Program-made: the position numbers and the translations under genes
Part shown: positions 39,615-49,360 of the stretch, in pieces
How the letters are laid out: each line of letters starts with the position of its first letter
Numbering within the stretch: position 1 is the first letter of the stretch
Notes under the pieces: model-generated
What the model was told of the DNA's origin: nothing
Seen by the model: the letters and a program-made list of their open reading frames with translations, nothing else
Database searches by the model: none
NCBI RefSeq assembly: GCF_014647215.1
Contig: NZ_BMOT01000002.1
Coordinates: 186,001-250,000, forward strand
Origin: Shewanella aestuarii
GTDB lineage: Bacteria; Pseudomonadota; Gammaproteobacteria; Enterobacterales; Shewanellaceae
Length of the DNA stretch: 64,000 bases
Reading direction: 5' to 3'

Positions 39615-39761
39615 TACTGATTAATAGTTGCTCGACGTCACATTTTTTTGCGTGAGCAAGATCTCATTTTATTACTAATGAAAATGCTGGTTTAGATAAC
39701 GCTTTTATAGAATTTAGGCTAAATGGTTAACCTACTCATAAAGGAGTGTTTGAGGTCATGG

Positions 39762-40916
39762 TTAATAGCCAGTTAGCTCCATATATCCCTCACCTGTATG
39801 TGAACCATTTATCTTTATTGGCCCCTCCCAGTATGTGGTTGAGAGTGGCATTTCGCTATTGGGGTTTAAGGCCTGAGTAGTAATATGGATGTTTTCACTG
39901 TGAATGTCGATTTTCCAGGCTGTTGGGTAACGGGTGTTATTTTGGCTATGCCATAACGTTGGCTGCATATCAATATCACTGGGATTGATGGCACTGTTGA
40001 TGTTGCGACCCGTGCCATCTGCAAGCATCAGTCTAGCACTGTAAAAATTGTCGCTTGGCTGTTGCCCCCTTAATCTGAATATCATTAATGTTTGCTGTTG
40101 ATTTAAACGAATAGAAAACCAATCCCACCCTTGTTGGCTTTGGGTTAATAACTGTGAACTCCATTCTCTATCTAGCCAGGCATCGCCTGAGACCGAAACC
40201 GTTTTACCTTCGCGGGTGATGGTGCCGGTGACTTCAATATAGGGCTGGCTATAGTAATGTGAGGCTACCTGAGCATCAGCACTTTTTACACTGAATCCTT
40301 GATCGCCCTGTAATTGAAATTGTGCATTGCTGTTTAGTTCAAGTTGATATGCAAACTCAGGCTCTACAACACTCAAAGTAGCTGGAAATGGTTGTTGAGT
40401 TTTACTTTGCCAGCGCCAATTTTCTAAGTAAATTGAAAAGGGATCCGCACAGACATGGGCAAATTCAGGATGACTACGGGAAAACTTTTCCGCGCTATAA
40501 TGTTTCGTTTTTGTTGTGAGCGCTGCGTGCGCCATAAACATCTGATTCGTCGCCCATATTGATTTGGGGCTGATTGCCAAGTTATCTGGTGGACTTAAGG
40601 CGCTGCGAAATTGCGTCCATTGAATGCCAATTGACTCACCCTCCGACGTGATTAAATTAGCCGTGATATACCACCATTCAATACGGTATCCTTCGTGGGG
40701 TAAATGATCCTTAGGAAACTCAATACGATTGTCTTTACTCACTTGATGATATTGCAATAACGTATCATCTACGGCTAATAGCTTACCCATTGAAATATCA
40801 TTGTCTTGCTGGTTTATTTGTCCATTTTTTTGCGGTTGAGGTTGGCAACCGCTCGTGCATAGACTTACCCCACACAGTGCCAAACCACAAAATATTATCG
40901 AGCGTAGGCGATTCAT
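39762..40916 (-). CDS. Lipocalin-like (AttH/CrtC-type) lipoprotein
   Basis: A 384-residue exported lipoprotein: the signal ends in a lipobox-like SLCTSGC, with Cys as the lipid anchor. EIWW-type text (GYRIEWWYITANL) and several Trp-rich beta segments mark the AttH/CrtC family, a double lipocalin fold that includes carotenoid 1,2-hydratase. No carotenoid genes are near, so a hydratase role is unlikely. Its start overlaps the stop of the upstream permease gene by one base (TAATG), so it is translationally coupled to an ABC system; it may bind or deliver the transported lipid or hydrophobic ligand. Confidence 0.8.
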   Translation of the reverse strand: MNRLRSIIFCGLALCGVSLCTSGCQPQPQKNGQINQQDNDISMGKLLAVDDTLLQYHQVSKDNRIEFPKDHLPHEGYRIEWWYITANLITSEGESIGIQWTQFRSALSPPDNLAISPKSIWATNQMFMAHAALTTKTKHYSAEKFSRSHPEFAHVCADPFSIYLENWRWQSKTQQPFPATLSVVEPEFAYQLELNSNAQFQLQGDQGFSVKSADAQVASHYYSQPYIEVTGTITREGKTVSVSGDAWLDREWSSQLLTQSQQGWDWFSIRLNQQQTLMIFRLRGQQPSDNFYSARLMLADGTGRNINSAINPSDIDMQPTLWHSQNNTRYPTAWKIDIHSENIHITTQALNPNSEMPLSTTYWEGPIKINGSHTGEGYMELTGY

Positions 40917-43510
40917 TATAATGATTCCTGTTGTAGGCTACTGATCAGTGGCTTACGTGTTTGCCAATATAAAGGTAAAGCCACGGCAACCAAGCAACTT
41001 ATCATGGCGATTGCGACAATTCGTCCATATGCAGGCCAGTCCCATAGCATGGCAATGGTCCAGCCAAAGGCCTGTAAGGTAACTTTGTTAATCAGCAGAT
41101 AACCTAAGATTGCTCCCATGGGCAGTGCAAGCAAGCAGGTAAATAATACAATCAACATCATCTGGGAGGTCACCATGACCCTGAGCTGTGTTCTACTCAC
41201 TCCTAACGCATATAACCTTGCTAATGGTGCTAGCCTTGCCTGAGTCAGCATAATACAAGCACTAAACAGACCGATGGTTGCGACCAGTAAGGTTAAGCTA
41301 TTCAGTACGACAGTAATTGAAAAGGTTTTGGTGAACATTTTAATGGCTTCATCTTTAATGCCTTTCTGGCTATACATGTGAGCCGATGATAACCCTTGCT
41401 GGGTTATCAATTGTTGCTGTAGTTCTTCACTATCTCCCTGGTAATTAACCGCTAGGCTTATAGGGTGTAAAGGTAAAGCATATTGCTGCCAAACACTTGG
41501 GGAAATAATCACTTCGCCTATGGGATTACCGTAATCAAAATAAATCCCACTGATGATAAATTCCTGTGTTTTTTCCGTCTGATTAGTTGTAGATGTTGGC
41601 GAAAGCGTGTCATGCAGTTTGTCTATTTTAATCTGGTCACCGACATTGAGTTGATATTTGATTGATAAAGGCTCGCTGATCAACACAGTTTGCTCCTGCT
41701 GAAATTGTTGCCAAAATAATCCAGACCTTGTGGTGGGAGACTTAAATGCTGTGGTGTGTTTGATAGAGTAAATATCTCTGCTGACTAAGTTAATCGGTAC
41801 CGATGAGTGAGCCTTAATTTCAAGCTTGGCTTTGGTCGTCCATTGTTGATATATCGCGGTGATCTTAGGATCGGCTTGGAGCCAGGCATTAATTTCAGGG
41901 ATAACATCGGGGTTGGGTTTGATATATAAATCAGCATGAAGCCTTGTATCTAACCATTGCTTTAGGGTGACTTCAAAACTGCCCACTAAGGTGTTCATGG
42001 AGATGTTGGCACATAATGCGAGTAATATTGCCATCATGGCTAAAGAAAGCGGGGCGATAATCTCCTTTGTTTCAGCCACCACATAATGCCAAATTCCTTT
42101 TGGCATTAAAGGCAATAATAGTTTTACGCCAACATTGATTGTCATAGGTAAAAGTAACGGAATAGCAACCGTTACTAATCCTAGTAAAAGCAAACTGAGT
42201 TTATATTGTGTGGTAATGCTAAACAGTACGGCTGTTATTCCTAATATGATGCAGGCCGCAAACGCTTGTCGTTTGAAGCGATTCTCTAGCGGGATTAGCT
42301 GTGCTTGGCGTTGGCCACCTTGGGCGAGCGGAACCCTTGATAGCTGAATGAGTAATGGCCAACATGCGGCTAATGAGGCAAATAAAGTTAGCCCAAGTCC
42401 TTGAGCAAACCACTGCCACTGCCACAAACCAGGTAAGAGTTTAGCGCCATATATTTGCGCTAAGGTGATAGCAACCATGGGTTGTAACCATTGTGACAGT
42501 TGTAGTCCCATCATAAAGCCGACAAGGCTACCAATAACAACCAGCAAGACGATTTCAAGCACAAGTGCAGTAAGTAAATTATGGCGCCCTATCCCCATTT
42601 GAAGCAGTTGAATAAACAGTTTTTGCCTCTTCATCAAGCTGTAGCGCACCCCGTTATAGGCAATAAATAATCCTACTACAAAGGCGAGCATACTCATCGC
42701 ATCTAAATTCAGATGAAAACTATTGGTCAGTGCGCTGAGGGACTCACCATCATCTTGACGATCTATGATGATTTGGCGGCTATCAAGTCCGGCATCTTCG
42801 AGCGCATTAATGACAATGTTTTTTTGGGAGTCAATATCGAGAGTTTGGGTTTGTTGCTGAAAAAATACCGCAATATAACTTAATTGATCAGGCATTTGTA
42901 ATAACTGCTGAGCAAACGAGATATCCGCCAACATGTTATTACCTAAGCCAAGGTTTTCCTCTACTGCAATAAGCTCAAGGGGAATATCATTTAGCACTAA
43001 TGGCCCTTTGGCCAATGCATTAACTTTATCAACCACGCTAGCTGACATCATCACCGCAGCGTGGCCATTTAACAATCGCTCCAGTGGTATCGATTTGAAT
43101 GGGGCATAGGATGACGACGTGGCTGTTTGGGTATTGGACGTGGGCTTAATTGACACCGCAGCTATAATATCGCTGCCCGTGACTTTCCATGAGCGTCCTT
43201 GCGGATCGCTGGCGATCCCTTCAATGACTGCTAAAGCTGGAATACCTGCACGGCGTAGGGCGAAATAAGCACTTTCATCAAGACTGGTTTGATCTTTATT
43301 ACTGAGGTAGAAACTTGCACGCTGGCTTAGTAACTCGGTTGCAGCGCCATAGCTTTGTTTGGCATTTTCATTCGTCGCTTTAACGCCTATTAACAGAGTG
43401 ACGGCAAGAATAATACCCAATAAAATGGCGCTGGCTTGAATAGGTGCCTTAAAATAATGACGACTAAATACGCTTAAGCAGCGGCTGATAAGTGGCAATG
43501 AAAGTGTCAT
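40916..43510 (-). CDS. ABC transporter permease, FtsX-like, two-domain
   Basis: An 864-residue membrane protein. One membrane segment lies near residues 22-45. Clusters of segments follow around residues 270-400 and 420-510, with another at 730-860, separated by large extracytoplasmic domains. This is the MacB/LolCE/AttFG layout with two FtsX domains in one chain. It is 6 bases after the ATPase gene. Such systems are usually mechanotransmitters or lipid/lipoprotein extractors rather than classic importers. Confidence 0.85.
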   Translation of the reverse strand: MTLSLPLISRCLSVFSRHYFKAPIQASAILLGIILAVTLLIGVKATNENAKQSYGAATELLSQRASFYLSNKDQTSLDESAYFALRRAGIPALAVIEGIASDPQGRSWKVTGSDIIAAVSIKPTSNTQTATSSSYAPFKSIPLERLLNGHAAVMMSASVVDKVNALAKGPLVLNDIPLELIAVEENLGLGNNMLADISFAQQLLQMPDQLSYIAVFFQQQTQTLDIDSQKNIVINALEDAGLDSRQIIIDRQDDGESLSALTNSFHLNLDAMSMLAFVVGLFIAYNGVRYSLMKRQKLFIQLLQMGIGRHNLLTALVLEIVLLVVIGSLVGFMMGLQLSQWLQPMVAITLAQIYGAKLLPGLWQWQWFAQGLGLTLFASLAACWPLLIQLSRVPLAQGGQRQAQLIPLENRFKRQAFAACIILGITAVLFSITTQYKLSLLLLGLVTVAIPLLLPMTINVGVKLLLPLMPKGIWHYVVAETKEIIAPLSLAMMAILLALCANISMNTLVGSFEVTLKQWLDTRLHADLYIKPNPDVIPEINAWLQADPKITAIYQQWTTKAKLEIKAHSSVPINLVSRDIYSIKHTTAFKSPTTRSGLFWQQFQQEQTVLISEPLSIKYQLNVGDQIKIDKLHDTLSPTSTTNQTEKTQEFIISGIYFDYGNPIGEVIISPSVWQQYALPLHPISLAVNYQGDSEELQQQLITQQGLSSAHMYSQKGIKDEAIKMFTKTFSITVVLNSLTLLVATIGLFSACIMLTQARLAPLARLYALGVSRTQLRVMVTSQMMLIVLFTCLLALPMGAILGYLLINKVTLQAFGWTIAMLWDWPAYGRIVAIAMISCLVAVALPLYWQTRKPLISSLQQESL

Positions 43511-43516
43511 AGAAAC

Positions 43517-44233
43517 TTACGCCAATGCTTGAGCATGGGTTTCAACAATATGCCCTTGTTGCAGGTGCCAGCGAGTTTGCATAAACTCGGCACATTGATC
43601 GCTGTGGGTGACCATTAAAATGCAACTATTGGCTTGCTTGGCTAAATCCGTTAGCAGAGCCATAACCTGCATCCCGGCTTGCTCATCTAAATTACCTGTT
43701 GGTTCATCGGCTAATAACAATTTCGGCTTGTGGGCGAGGGCACGCGCGATAGCTACGCGTTGCTGCTGACCACCTGATAAGGTCTCCACTGGGCGTGATA
43801 ACAACTCAACTATGCCTAGTTGCGCACACAATTCATCGCACCATGGGCTCCATGTTTGTTGATTTAATGACAATGAAAAGCTGATGTTATCTTTGACATT
43901 CAAAGGTGTGAGCAAATTAAATTGTTGAAATACGACTCCGAGTGACTGACGTCTAAATCGGCTCCAATGCTGATCTTGCCAAGGCGAAGTGTCATCTAAT
44001 TGTGTTGAAACGTGGTTATTTGTCGCAGAGCTGAGCAATAACTGACCTGAGTCTAAGTGTTCAAAACCAGCAATAATATTTAATAAAGTACTTTTACCGC
44101 TGCCACTGGGTCCTGTTAAGGCGACAGTTTGCCCTTGATGTAGGCTTAGACTGACATCATCAAGTACTTGATGGAAAGTACTGCCATCTTTGAAGCCTTT
44201 TTTGATATTTTTCAGTGCAACAATAATGCTCAT
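43517..44233 (-). CDS. ABC transporter ATP-binding protein (LolD/MacB class)
   Basis: A 238-residue ATPase. The Walker A is TGPSGSGKSTLLN, the Q-loop VVFQQFNLL, the signature LSGGQQQRVAIARAL, Walker B LLLADEPTGNLDE, and the switch His lies in LMVTHSDQC. The DEPTGNLD form is typical of the LolD/MacB group. It heads the three-gene operon with the permease and the AttH-type lipoprotein. Confidence 0.93.
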   Translation of the reverse strand: MSIIVALKNIKKGFKDGSTFHQVLDDVSLSLHQGQTVALTGPSGSGKSTLLNIIAGFEHLDSGQLLLSSATNNHVSTQLDDTSPWQDQHWSRFRRQSLGVVFQQFNLLTPLNVKDNISFSLSLNQQTWSPWCDELCAQLGIVELLSRPVETLSGGQQQRVAIARALAHKPKLLLADEPTGNLDEQAGMQVMALLTDLAKQANSCILMVTHSDQCAEFMQTRWHLQQGHIVETHAQALA

Positions 44234-44310
44234 ACTTATCCTTGTTAATGTACGCCTTTTATGGGTATTTTTTCCTCTAAGGGTACGTCCTTTCTAGGGG
44301 GAAAGATCAT

Positions 44311-45042
44311 TTAGACTAAACCTGATTCAAACCAACCTTGATAATGGCCTTTAGGTATCGCAAGCGCAGCTTTGGCTTTATCGGGGTAGTTACTAAATAC
44401 TCCATCTACTCCTATGGCCTGCAAAGCACGAATGTCATCGGGGTTATCTACCGTATACACGTACACTTTAGCCCCACGCTGGTGGGCGTCGTCAATGAGC
44501 GCCTGGCTGATAAACCCAAGGTCAATATGCAATGAATATGCTTGTAAATCGCTGACAGACTTTGCTAAATCAAGGGGGATGCCCCCCAGTAATGGCGCTA
44601 TATAGGCTTGAGGCTTAGCCTGCTTGAGTTTGGCAAGATAGGGATGGTTAAAAGAGCTGAAAAGTAGCTGTGCAGGGGTAAAGTTCAGCTGGCTAATAAC
44701 ATCATCATACATGGCTAACATAGGTTCAACGGTGTTATCACCTTTGAGTTCTATGTTTACGATACATTGACCTTTTATTAAGCTTAATACTTGCCATAAT
44801 GTCGGTATTGGCTGCCCGTTTACATTTAAATTAGCCAGTTCAGATAATGAAGATTGGCGAATAAGCCCTTTGCCATTGGATTTTCCTTCTAAACGGCGAT
44901 CATGAAATACCACAAGTTCGTTTTCAACATTGTGCACATCAAGTTCAATCGCTTCGGCACCTAAATCTAGCGCTAATTGCATCGAAATTAATGTATTTTC
45001 GGGTTGATAACCGCTGGCGCCTCGATGGGCAAAGATAAGCAT
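44311..45042 (-). CDS. ugpQ: Glycerophosphodiester phosphodiesterase
   Basis: A 243-residue cytoplasmic enzyme that hydrolyses glycerophosphodiesters to glycerol 3-phosphate and an alcohol. The catalytic motifs are AHRGASGYQPENT, EAIELDVH and VVFHDRRLEG, the GDPD family pattern. There is no signal peptide, so it fits UgpQ rather than periplasmic GlpQ. It lies 77 bases before the ABC operon on the same strand. Confidence 0.9.
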   Translation of the reverse strand: MLIFAHRGASGYQPENTLISMQLALDLGAEAIELDVHNVENELVVFHDRRLEGKSNGKGLIRQSSLSELANLNVNGQPIPTLWQVLSLIKGQCIVNIELKGDNTVEPMLAMYDDVISQLNFTPAQLLFSSFNHPYLAKLKQAKPQAYIAPLLGGIPLDLAKSVSDLQAYSLHIDLGFISQALIDDAHQRGAKVYVYTVDNPDDIRALQAIGVDGVFSNYPDKAKAALAIPKGHYQGWFESGLV

Positions 45043-45297
45043 TATTGCTCCTAGCTTACAGGCAATGACATAAAAACCTAATTTGCCCTAATTTCAACAA
45101 TATGGCTAGAGCTGTTGAACTTTCGATATAATTTTTTGCGCAATTCGTTGCCATTTTCGGCAACACCAAGCCTGTTAGGTGTGGTTATTATATGTGAGTG
45201 AATTTTAATTAATAACGATTGGCAGTCACTCGGTGATTCAGTTCATTTGAGGTAGGTTTCACAACTTAAGTGCAGCATAGCTAAATAACAGTAAAAT
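45043..45297. other. Gap between the EamA gene and ugpQ
   Basis: 255 bases without a gene. GTTGCC-ATTTTC-GGCAAC (45147-45164) and ACACC/GGTGT (45163-45167, 45178-45182) form two small overlapping hairpins. No regulatory site is recognised. Confidence 0.45.
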
Positions 45298-46170
45298 TTA
45301 AGCTTTATGTTTTCTATGACTTTGTTGGGTTTCAAATAAAGCCGTGGCAACGATAATTGCACCGCCGAATAAGGTTCTAGTGCTTAGGTGTTCATCAAGA
45401 ATAATTAATGCAAACATGGCACCATAAAAAGGCTGTAAGCATGACACTAACCCCACAGTTTTAGCACTCAAATAGCGTAATGCATTAGTGAATAATGCAT
45501 GTGGCGCAGCGGTAAAGACTACCCCTAATAAAATAATTAACCCGACAGTATGCTGATTTAAGTCTGCGAGAGTTACATCTTGCCAAGGACTTAGGAACAC
45601 CACAGCGACTAAGGTTTGGTAAAACATCGCATGTGGGCCGCTGTAACCAGTGAAGTAGCGTTTATGCAATAAATTACGTGCAGTGAATAACATTGCTGAG
45701 ATAACGCCAACGATAATCCCTAAAGTGATATCATTGTCGAGGTTAGGCTCGGGGATCAGTAGTATGACGCCAACAAGTACCGCTACACCAGATAGAACAT
45801 CAACCAACTTTAACTGGGTACGATTTATGATGGGCTCGATTAATACTGTCATTACAGGATAGGTAAAAAAGGCGATCATTCCTATTGCTACCGAGGATAA
45901 TTGCATTGCGGCAAAGTAAGTAACCCAGTGGCAGCTAACTAATACACCAAGCAAAATGGCAATGAAGTAATCCTTTTTATGTCTTAGCAATAAGGTTTGT
46001 TTACTGGCTTTGACTAATATTGCCAGCACCAAAGCCGCAACCGCACAGCGCAAAAAAGTAATATTAAGCGCACTTAGCGGAATAAGTTTAGAGAATAGCG
46101 CCGTACCACCAAAAAGTAATACGGCTAGATGGACTTCAATAAGACCTGAGCGGGGATTAACGGTTGTCAC
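45298..46170 (-). CDS. EamA/DMT family transporter
   Basis: A 290-residue inner membrane protein with ten likely membrane segments in two repeats of five, the drug/metabolite transporter layout. It starts with a GTG 11 bases after psd, so it is probably co-transcribed with rsgA-psd. The substrate is unknown; family members export amino acids or metabolites. Confidence 0.85.
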   Translation of the reverse strand: MTTVNPRSGLIEVHLAVLLFGGTALFSKLIPLSALNITFLRCAVAALVLAILVKASKQTLLLRHKKDYFIAILLGVLVSCHWVTYFAAMQLSSVAIGMIAFFTYPVMTVLIEPIINRTQLKLVDVLSGVAVLVGVILLIPEPNLDNDITLGIIVGVISAMLFTARNLLHKRYFTGYSGPHAMFYQTLVAVVFLSPWQDVTLADLNQHTVGLIILLGVVFTAAPHALFTNALRYLSAKTVGLVSCLQPFYGAMFALIILDEHLSTRTLFGGAIIVATALFETQQSHRKHKA

Positions 46171-46181
46171 ATTAACACTGG

Positions 46182-47048
46182 TTATTTAAGGTTAATGTTT
46201 GCAAAGGCTTGACCCATACGCGTGGTTTCGCCGGGTTCAACACCATCAGCAAAAGTGTCGATAGCATCTTGAGCAAACAGCATAACAACGGTACTACCTA
46301 ACTTGAAACGCCCCATTTCAGCCCCTTTTTCTAAGGTCAATGCTTCTGGTCCTGTGGTTGGGTAATCCCAGCTAAACACTTGCTTACCACCAGGTGGTGT
46401 GACAGTGCCTGCCCAAACTGTCTCTATGCTGGCAACGATAGTTGCGCCAACTAATACCATGGCCAATGGACCTACTTCAGTTTCAAAAATAGCCACAACA
46501 CGTTCATTGCGAGCAAATAAACCAGGTACATTTTGTGCCGTTAGTGGGTTAACTGAAAACAAATCGCCAGGTACATAGGTCATTTTAGACAGGGTGCCTT
46601 TTATTGGCATATGGATTCGATGGTAATCTTTAGGCGCAAGATAAATAGTGGCAAAGTCGCCACCATCAAAACGCTCAGCGTCTGCTTTATCGCCACCTAA
46701 TAAGGCTTGTGAAGTGTAACTGTGTCCTTTAGCCTGAAAGATATTGCCTGCTTCAATAGGACCACATTGACTGACAGCACCATCAACTGGGTGTGCCATT
46801 ATGTTTGTTTGTTGGTTTATTGGACGTAAACCTTGCTTTAACTCACGGGTGAAAAAAGCATTAAACGTATGGTAATCCTCAGGTTCACTTTTAGCGGCTT
46901 CAGACATATCAATTTTGTATTGTTTGATAAACCATTTTATAAATGCGGTGGTTAATGCACCGGCTTCAGCTGCTGCAAACTTGCCAACTAAGCGTGATAA
47001 AAAATGTTTTGGCATAATGTATTGCAACGCAATTTTTAATGAGTCCAA
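46182..47048 (-). CDS. psd: Phosphatidylserine decarboxylase proenzyme
   Basis: Converts phosphatidylserine to phosphatidylethanolamine at the inner membrane. The proenzyme cleaves itself at an LGST motif, here [11 protein letters not shown] near the C-terminus, making a pyruvoyl group. Other features are [10 protein letters not shown] and YHRIHMP. The 288-residue frame begins with a TTG at 47048, aligning [16 protein letters not shown] with the E. coli N-terminus; an AAGGGAA site lies upstream. It follows rsgA, as in many gammaproteobacteria. Confidence 0.94.
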   Translation of the reverse strand: MDSLKIALQYIMPKHFLSRLVGKFAAAEAGALTTAFIKWFIKQYKIDMSEAAKSEPEDYHTFNAFFTRELKQGLRPINQQTNIMAHPVDGAVSQCGPIEAGNIFQAKGHSYTSQALLGGDKADAERFDGGDFATIYLAPKDYHRIHMPIKGTLSKMTYVPGDLFSVNPLTAQNVPGLFARNERVVAIFETEVGPLAMVLVGATIVASIETVWAGTVTPPGGKQVFSWDYPTTGPEALTLEKGAEMGRFKLGSTVVMLFAQDAIDTFADGVEPGETTRMGQAFANINLK

Positions 47049-47144
47049 TTGAATTCCCTTACTCTTTTTTTATGTCGTTTTACGAAAATATAGGTTGTTG
47101 GATTATTCTATTACAGCTATCAAGCAATGAGTAACATGATTCAT

Positions 47145-48209
47145 TTAGATATCGTCGATGGCTCGAAAATGCCGAGCATGGCGTTGTTCGTCAAGACTGG
47201 CAATAATACGGCTGTAATTATAAAACCTATCCTGGGCTATTTTGCCTTCTTTTAAAGCCTCTTGCAGTGCGCATCCAGGGTCATCCCCATGTTTACAGTC
47301 TCTAAATTTGCAGGTGCCTAAAAAGTCTCTAAATTCGATAAAACACCAACCAACTCTTTGTGCATCTAAATGCCACAGGGCAAATTCACGCACCCCCGGA
47401 GAGTCAATTAAATCTCCGCCGCTGGCAAAATGTAACAATTTAGCTGTGGTAGTCGTATGTTGGCCTAAACCTGAATTATCAGAAACGTCACCAATTAATA
47501 AGTCTGCTTCAGGCATTAATGCATTGATCAATGATGATTTACCTACACCAGATTGGCCTGCAAATACGCTGACTTTATCTTTCAGTAATGCTTTAATATC
47601 GTCAATACCTTCACCCGTATGACTACTGAGTTGATAAACTTGATAGCCAATATCACGATAGCGATTTAGCGCTTGCTCAATTTCAGGCCGGGTTTCATCG
47701 GTTAATAAATCGATTTTGTTTAACACTATGACAGGTGCGATGTCGGTATCTTCGCAGGCAACTAAATATCTGTCGATAATCTGGGTGGTGAAGCTAGGTA
47801 AAACTGACGACACAATTAGAATTTGGTCAATATTGGCGGCAATAATTTTTACGCCATCATAGAGATCAGGACGTGTAAGGGACGATTTTCGAGGGTGAAC
47901 CGCCTCTACAATTCCACCAATATTTGAGCCTGATTGCACTTCAGTAGCTAAACGGACGATTACATTGTCACCGGTAACCAAACTGGTGACGGCACGGCGA
48001 ATATTACAACGGGTAATAGTGCCATCTTGGGTTTCAATATCCGCATGTTGTCCAAAACGAGATATCACCACACCGGCTTGTTCAGGTGTGAGTAAATGAT
48101 CTTGAAGGTCAGCATTATCGCTGGCGGAATCGGTGCGTTTTAATCGTTTTGACTGATTAGCACGCATGCGCCTTAATTGGCCTTGGCTTAGGGGTTTCTT
48201 TTTACTCAC
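47145..48209 (-). CDS. rsgA: Ribosome small subunit maturation GTPase RsgA
   Basis: Circularly permuted GTPase that checks late 30S assembly. An OB-fold N-terminus is followed by the G domain in permuted order: NKIDLL (G4), GQSGVGKSSLINAL (G1), then DSPGVREF (G3). The C-terminal zinc motif is CKFRDCKHGDDPGC. I start at the GTG at 48209 (SKKKPLSQGQLRRMRANQ), which matches E. coli MSKNKLSKGQQRR. A GTG at 48266 would add 19 residues that are not family-like. It is divergent from orn. Confidence 0.94.
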   Translation of the reverse strand: MSKKKPLSQGQLRRMRANQSKRLKRTDSASDNADLQDHLLTPEQAGVVISRFGQHADIETQDGTITRCNIRRAVTSLVTGDNVIVRLATEVQSGSNIGGIVEAVHPRKSSLTRPDLYDGVKIIAANIDQILIVSSVLPSFTTQIIDRYLVACEDTDIAPVIVLNKIDLLTDETRPEIEQALNRYRDIGYQVYQLSSHTGEGIDDIKALLKDKVSVFAGQSGVGKSSLINALMPEADLLIGDVSDNSGLGQHTTTTAKLLHFASGGDLIDSPGVREFALWHLDAQRVGWCFIEFRDFLGTCKFRDCKHGDDPGCALQEALKEGKIAQDRFYNYSRIIASLDEQRHARHFRAIDDI

Positions 48210-48320
48210 AGGCAGATCTTCATTAATAAAGGTATTTTTTTGTGTATTAAAAGGATTATGATACACCCAATGAAATAAAAAAGCCTGAATTTAGGGCGAT
48301 AGATAGAATAAGGCGAACAA

Positions 48321-48866
48321 ATGGCTGCTGATGCGAAAAATTTGATATGGGTTGATCTTGAAATGACAGGCCTTGAACCTGAAGTTGATAGAATTATTGA
48401 AATTGCTACTTTAGTGACAGATCAAGATTTAAATATCATAGCTCAAGGACCTGTTTTAGCGATTCATCAAACCGATGCCGTCATTGCGGGTATGGATGAT
48501 TGGAATCAAAAGCACCATGGTGAGTCTGGATTGATCGATCGCGTAAAGGCCAGTCAATATTCTGAGCAAGATGCGATAGAGCAAACCATTGCATTTTTAT
48601 CTCAATATGTGCCGAAGGGAGCTTCTCCAATGTGTGGTAATAGCATTGGCCAAGATCGTCGTTTTTTAAATAAATATATGCTTGAACTAGAAGATTATTT
48701 CCATTATCGCAATGTTGATGTGAGCACGATTAAAGAATTAGTGCGCCGTTGGAGCCCTGCAACTATGGATGGCTTTACAAAAAAGAATACTCATCAGGCA
48801 TTAGAAGATATCAAAGAATCGATAGCAGAGTTGCAATATTATCGTAGTCAGGTATTTAAAATTTAA
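48321..48866 (+). CDS. orn: Oligoribonuclease
   Basis: Essential 3'-5' exonuclease that degrades two-to-five-base RNA fragments, including the pGpG made from cyclic di-GMP. The DEDDh residues appear in [11 protein letters not shown], the middle [13 protein letters not shown], and [11 protein letters not shown]. Length is 181 residues, like E. coli. It is followed by a tRNA-Gly array, the same neighbour as in E. coli, and by an EAL-domain gene whose product would feed pGpG to it. Confidence 0.96.
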   Translation: MAADAKNLIWVDLEMTGLEPEVDRIIEIATLVTDQDLNIIAQGPVLAIHQTDAVIAGMDDWNQKHHGESGLIDRVKASQYSEQDAIEQTIAFLSQYVPKGASPMCGNSIGQDRRFLNKYMLELEDYFHYRNVDVSTIKELVRRWSPATMDGFTKKNTHQALEDIKESIAELQYYRSQVFKI

Positions 48867-48906
48867 GCAAACGATTCAGTTTTTGCAAAAAGAGTGCAAA
48901 AAGGGG

Positions 48907-48934
48907 TTGCAGCATAGTAAATATTACCTATAAT
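48907..48934 (+). promoter_or_regulatory. Promoter of the tRNA-Gly array
   Basis: TTGCAG (48907-48912) and a consensus TATAAT (48929-48934) with a 16-base spacer, followed by a GC-rich discriminator (GCGGCC), the signature of stable-RNA promoters under stringent control. The first tRNA begins about 58 bases later. Confidence 0.85.
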
Positions 48935-48998
48935 GCGGCCTCAACTTTCTACAGAGCGCCAAACTCTGATTAATAGAAAGAATGAAATTTGAAAGTTT

Positions 48999-49074
48999 GC
49001 GACATTAGCTCAGTTGGTAGAGCGATACCTTGCCAAGGTATAGGTCATCGGTTCGAACCCGATATGTCGCTCCA
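48999..49074 (+). tRNA. glyV: tRNA-Gly (GCC), copy 1
   Basis: A 76-base cloverleaf. The acceptor GCGACAT pairs with ATGTCGC, the D arm is GCTCAGTTGGTAGAGC, the anticodon arm ATACCTT-GCC-AAGGTAT, the T arm ATCGG-TTCGAAC-CCGAT, and the 3' end TCCA is encoded. The symbol is borrowed from E. coli, where three tRNA-Gly genes occupy this locus. Confidence 0.96.
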
Positions 49075-49093
49075 AATTTCAATGCTAAGATTT

Positions 49094-49161
49094 GCGACAT
49101 TAGCTCAGTTGGCAGGTAGAAAGACGATACCTTTTGATTGTGACTGATTAAGCCAAGATAT
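49094..49161 (+). pseudogene. Broken tRNA-Gly copy
   Basis: Starts like the intact genes (GCGACATTAGCTCAGTTGG) exactly one 95-base repeat unit after copy 1. It then diverges (GCAGGTAGAAAGACGATACC) and loses the anticodon arm, T arm and 3' acceptor. It ends in the standard spacer text CCAAGATAT before the next intact tRNA. Confidence 0.85.
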
Positions 49162-49237
49162 GCGACATTAGCTCAGTTGGTAGAGCGATACCTTGCCAAG
49201 GTATAGGTCATCGGTTCGAACCCGATATGTCGCTCCA
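49162..49237 (+). tRNA. glyX: tRNA-Gly (GCC), copy 2
   Basis: Identical over its 76 bases to copy 1, including the encoded CCA. A 19-base spacer, AATCTCAGTGCCAAGATAT, separates it from copy 3; a related spacer follows copy 1. Confidence 0.96.
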
Positions 49238-49256
49238 AATCTCAGTGCCAAGATAT

Positions 49257-49332
49257 GCGACATTAGCTCAGTTGGTAGAGCGATACCTTGCCAAGGTATA
49301 GGTCATCGGTTCGAACCCGATATGTCGCTCCA
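49257..49332 (+). tRNA. glyY: tRNA-Gly (GCC), copy 3
   Basis: Identical to copies 1 and 2, with encoded CCA. It starts 95 bases after copy 2. It is followed by hexamer repeats and three decayed copies. Confidence 0.96.
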
Positions 49333-49340
49333 AATCTCTA

Positions 49341-49360
49341 TCCAAATCCAAATCCAAATT
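49341..49360 (+). repeat. AAATCC hexamer tract (first of three)
   Basis: TCCAAATCCAAATCCAAATT, about three units of AAATCC. Similar tracts lie at about 49477-49494 and 49616-49648, each before a decayed tRNA-Gly copy. Tract length differs between repeats. Confidence 0.75.

Noticed and set aside
48210..48266. GTG-extended N-terminus of RsgA
   Set aside because: The added 19 residues do not resemble RsgA proteins, which start at the SKKKPLSQGQ segment.
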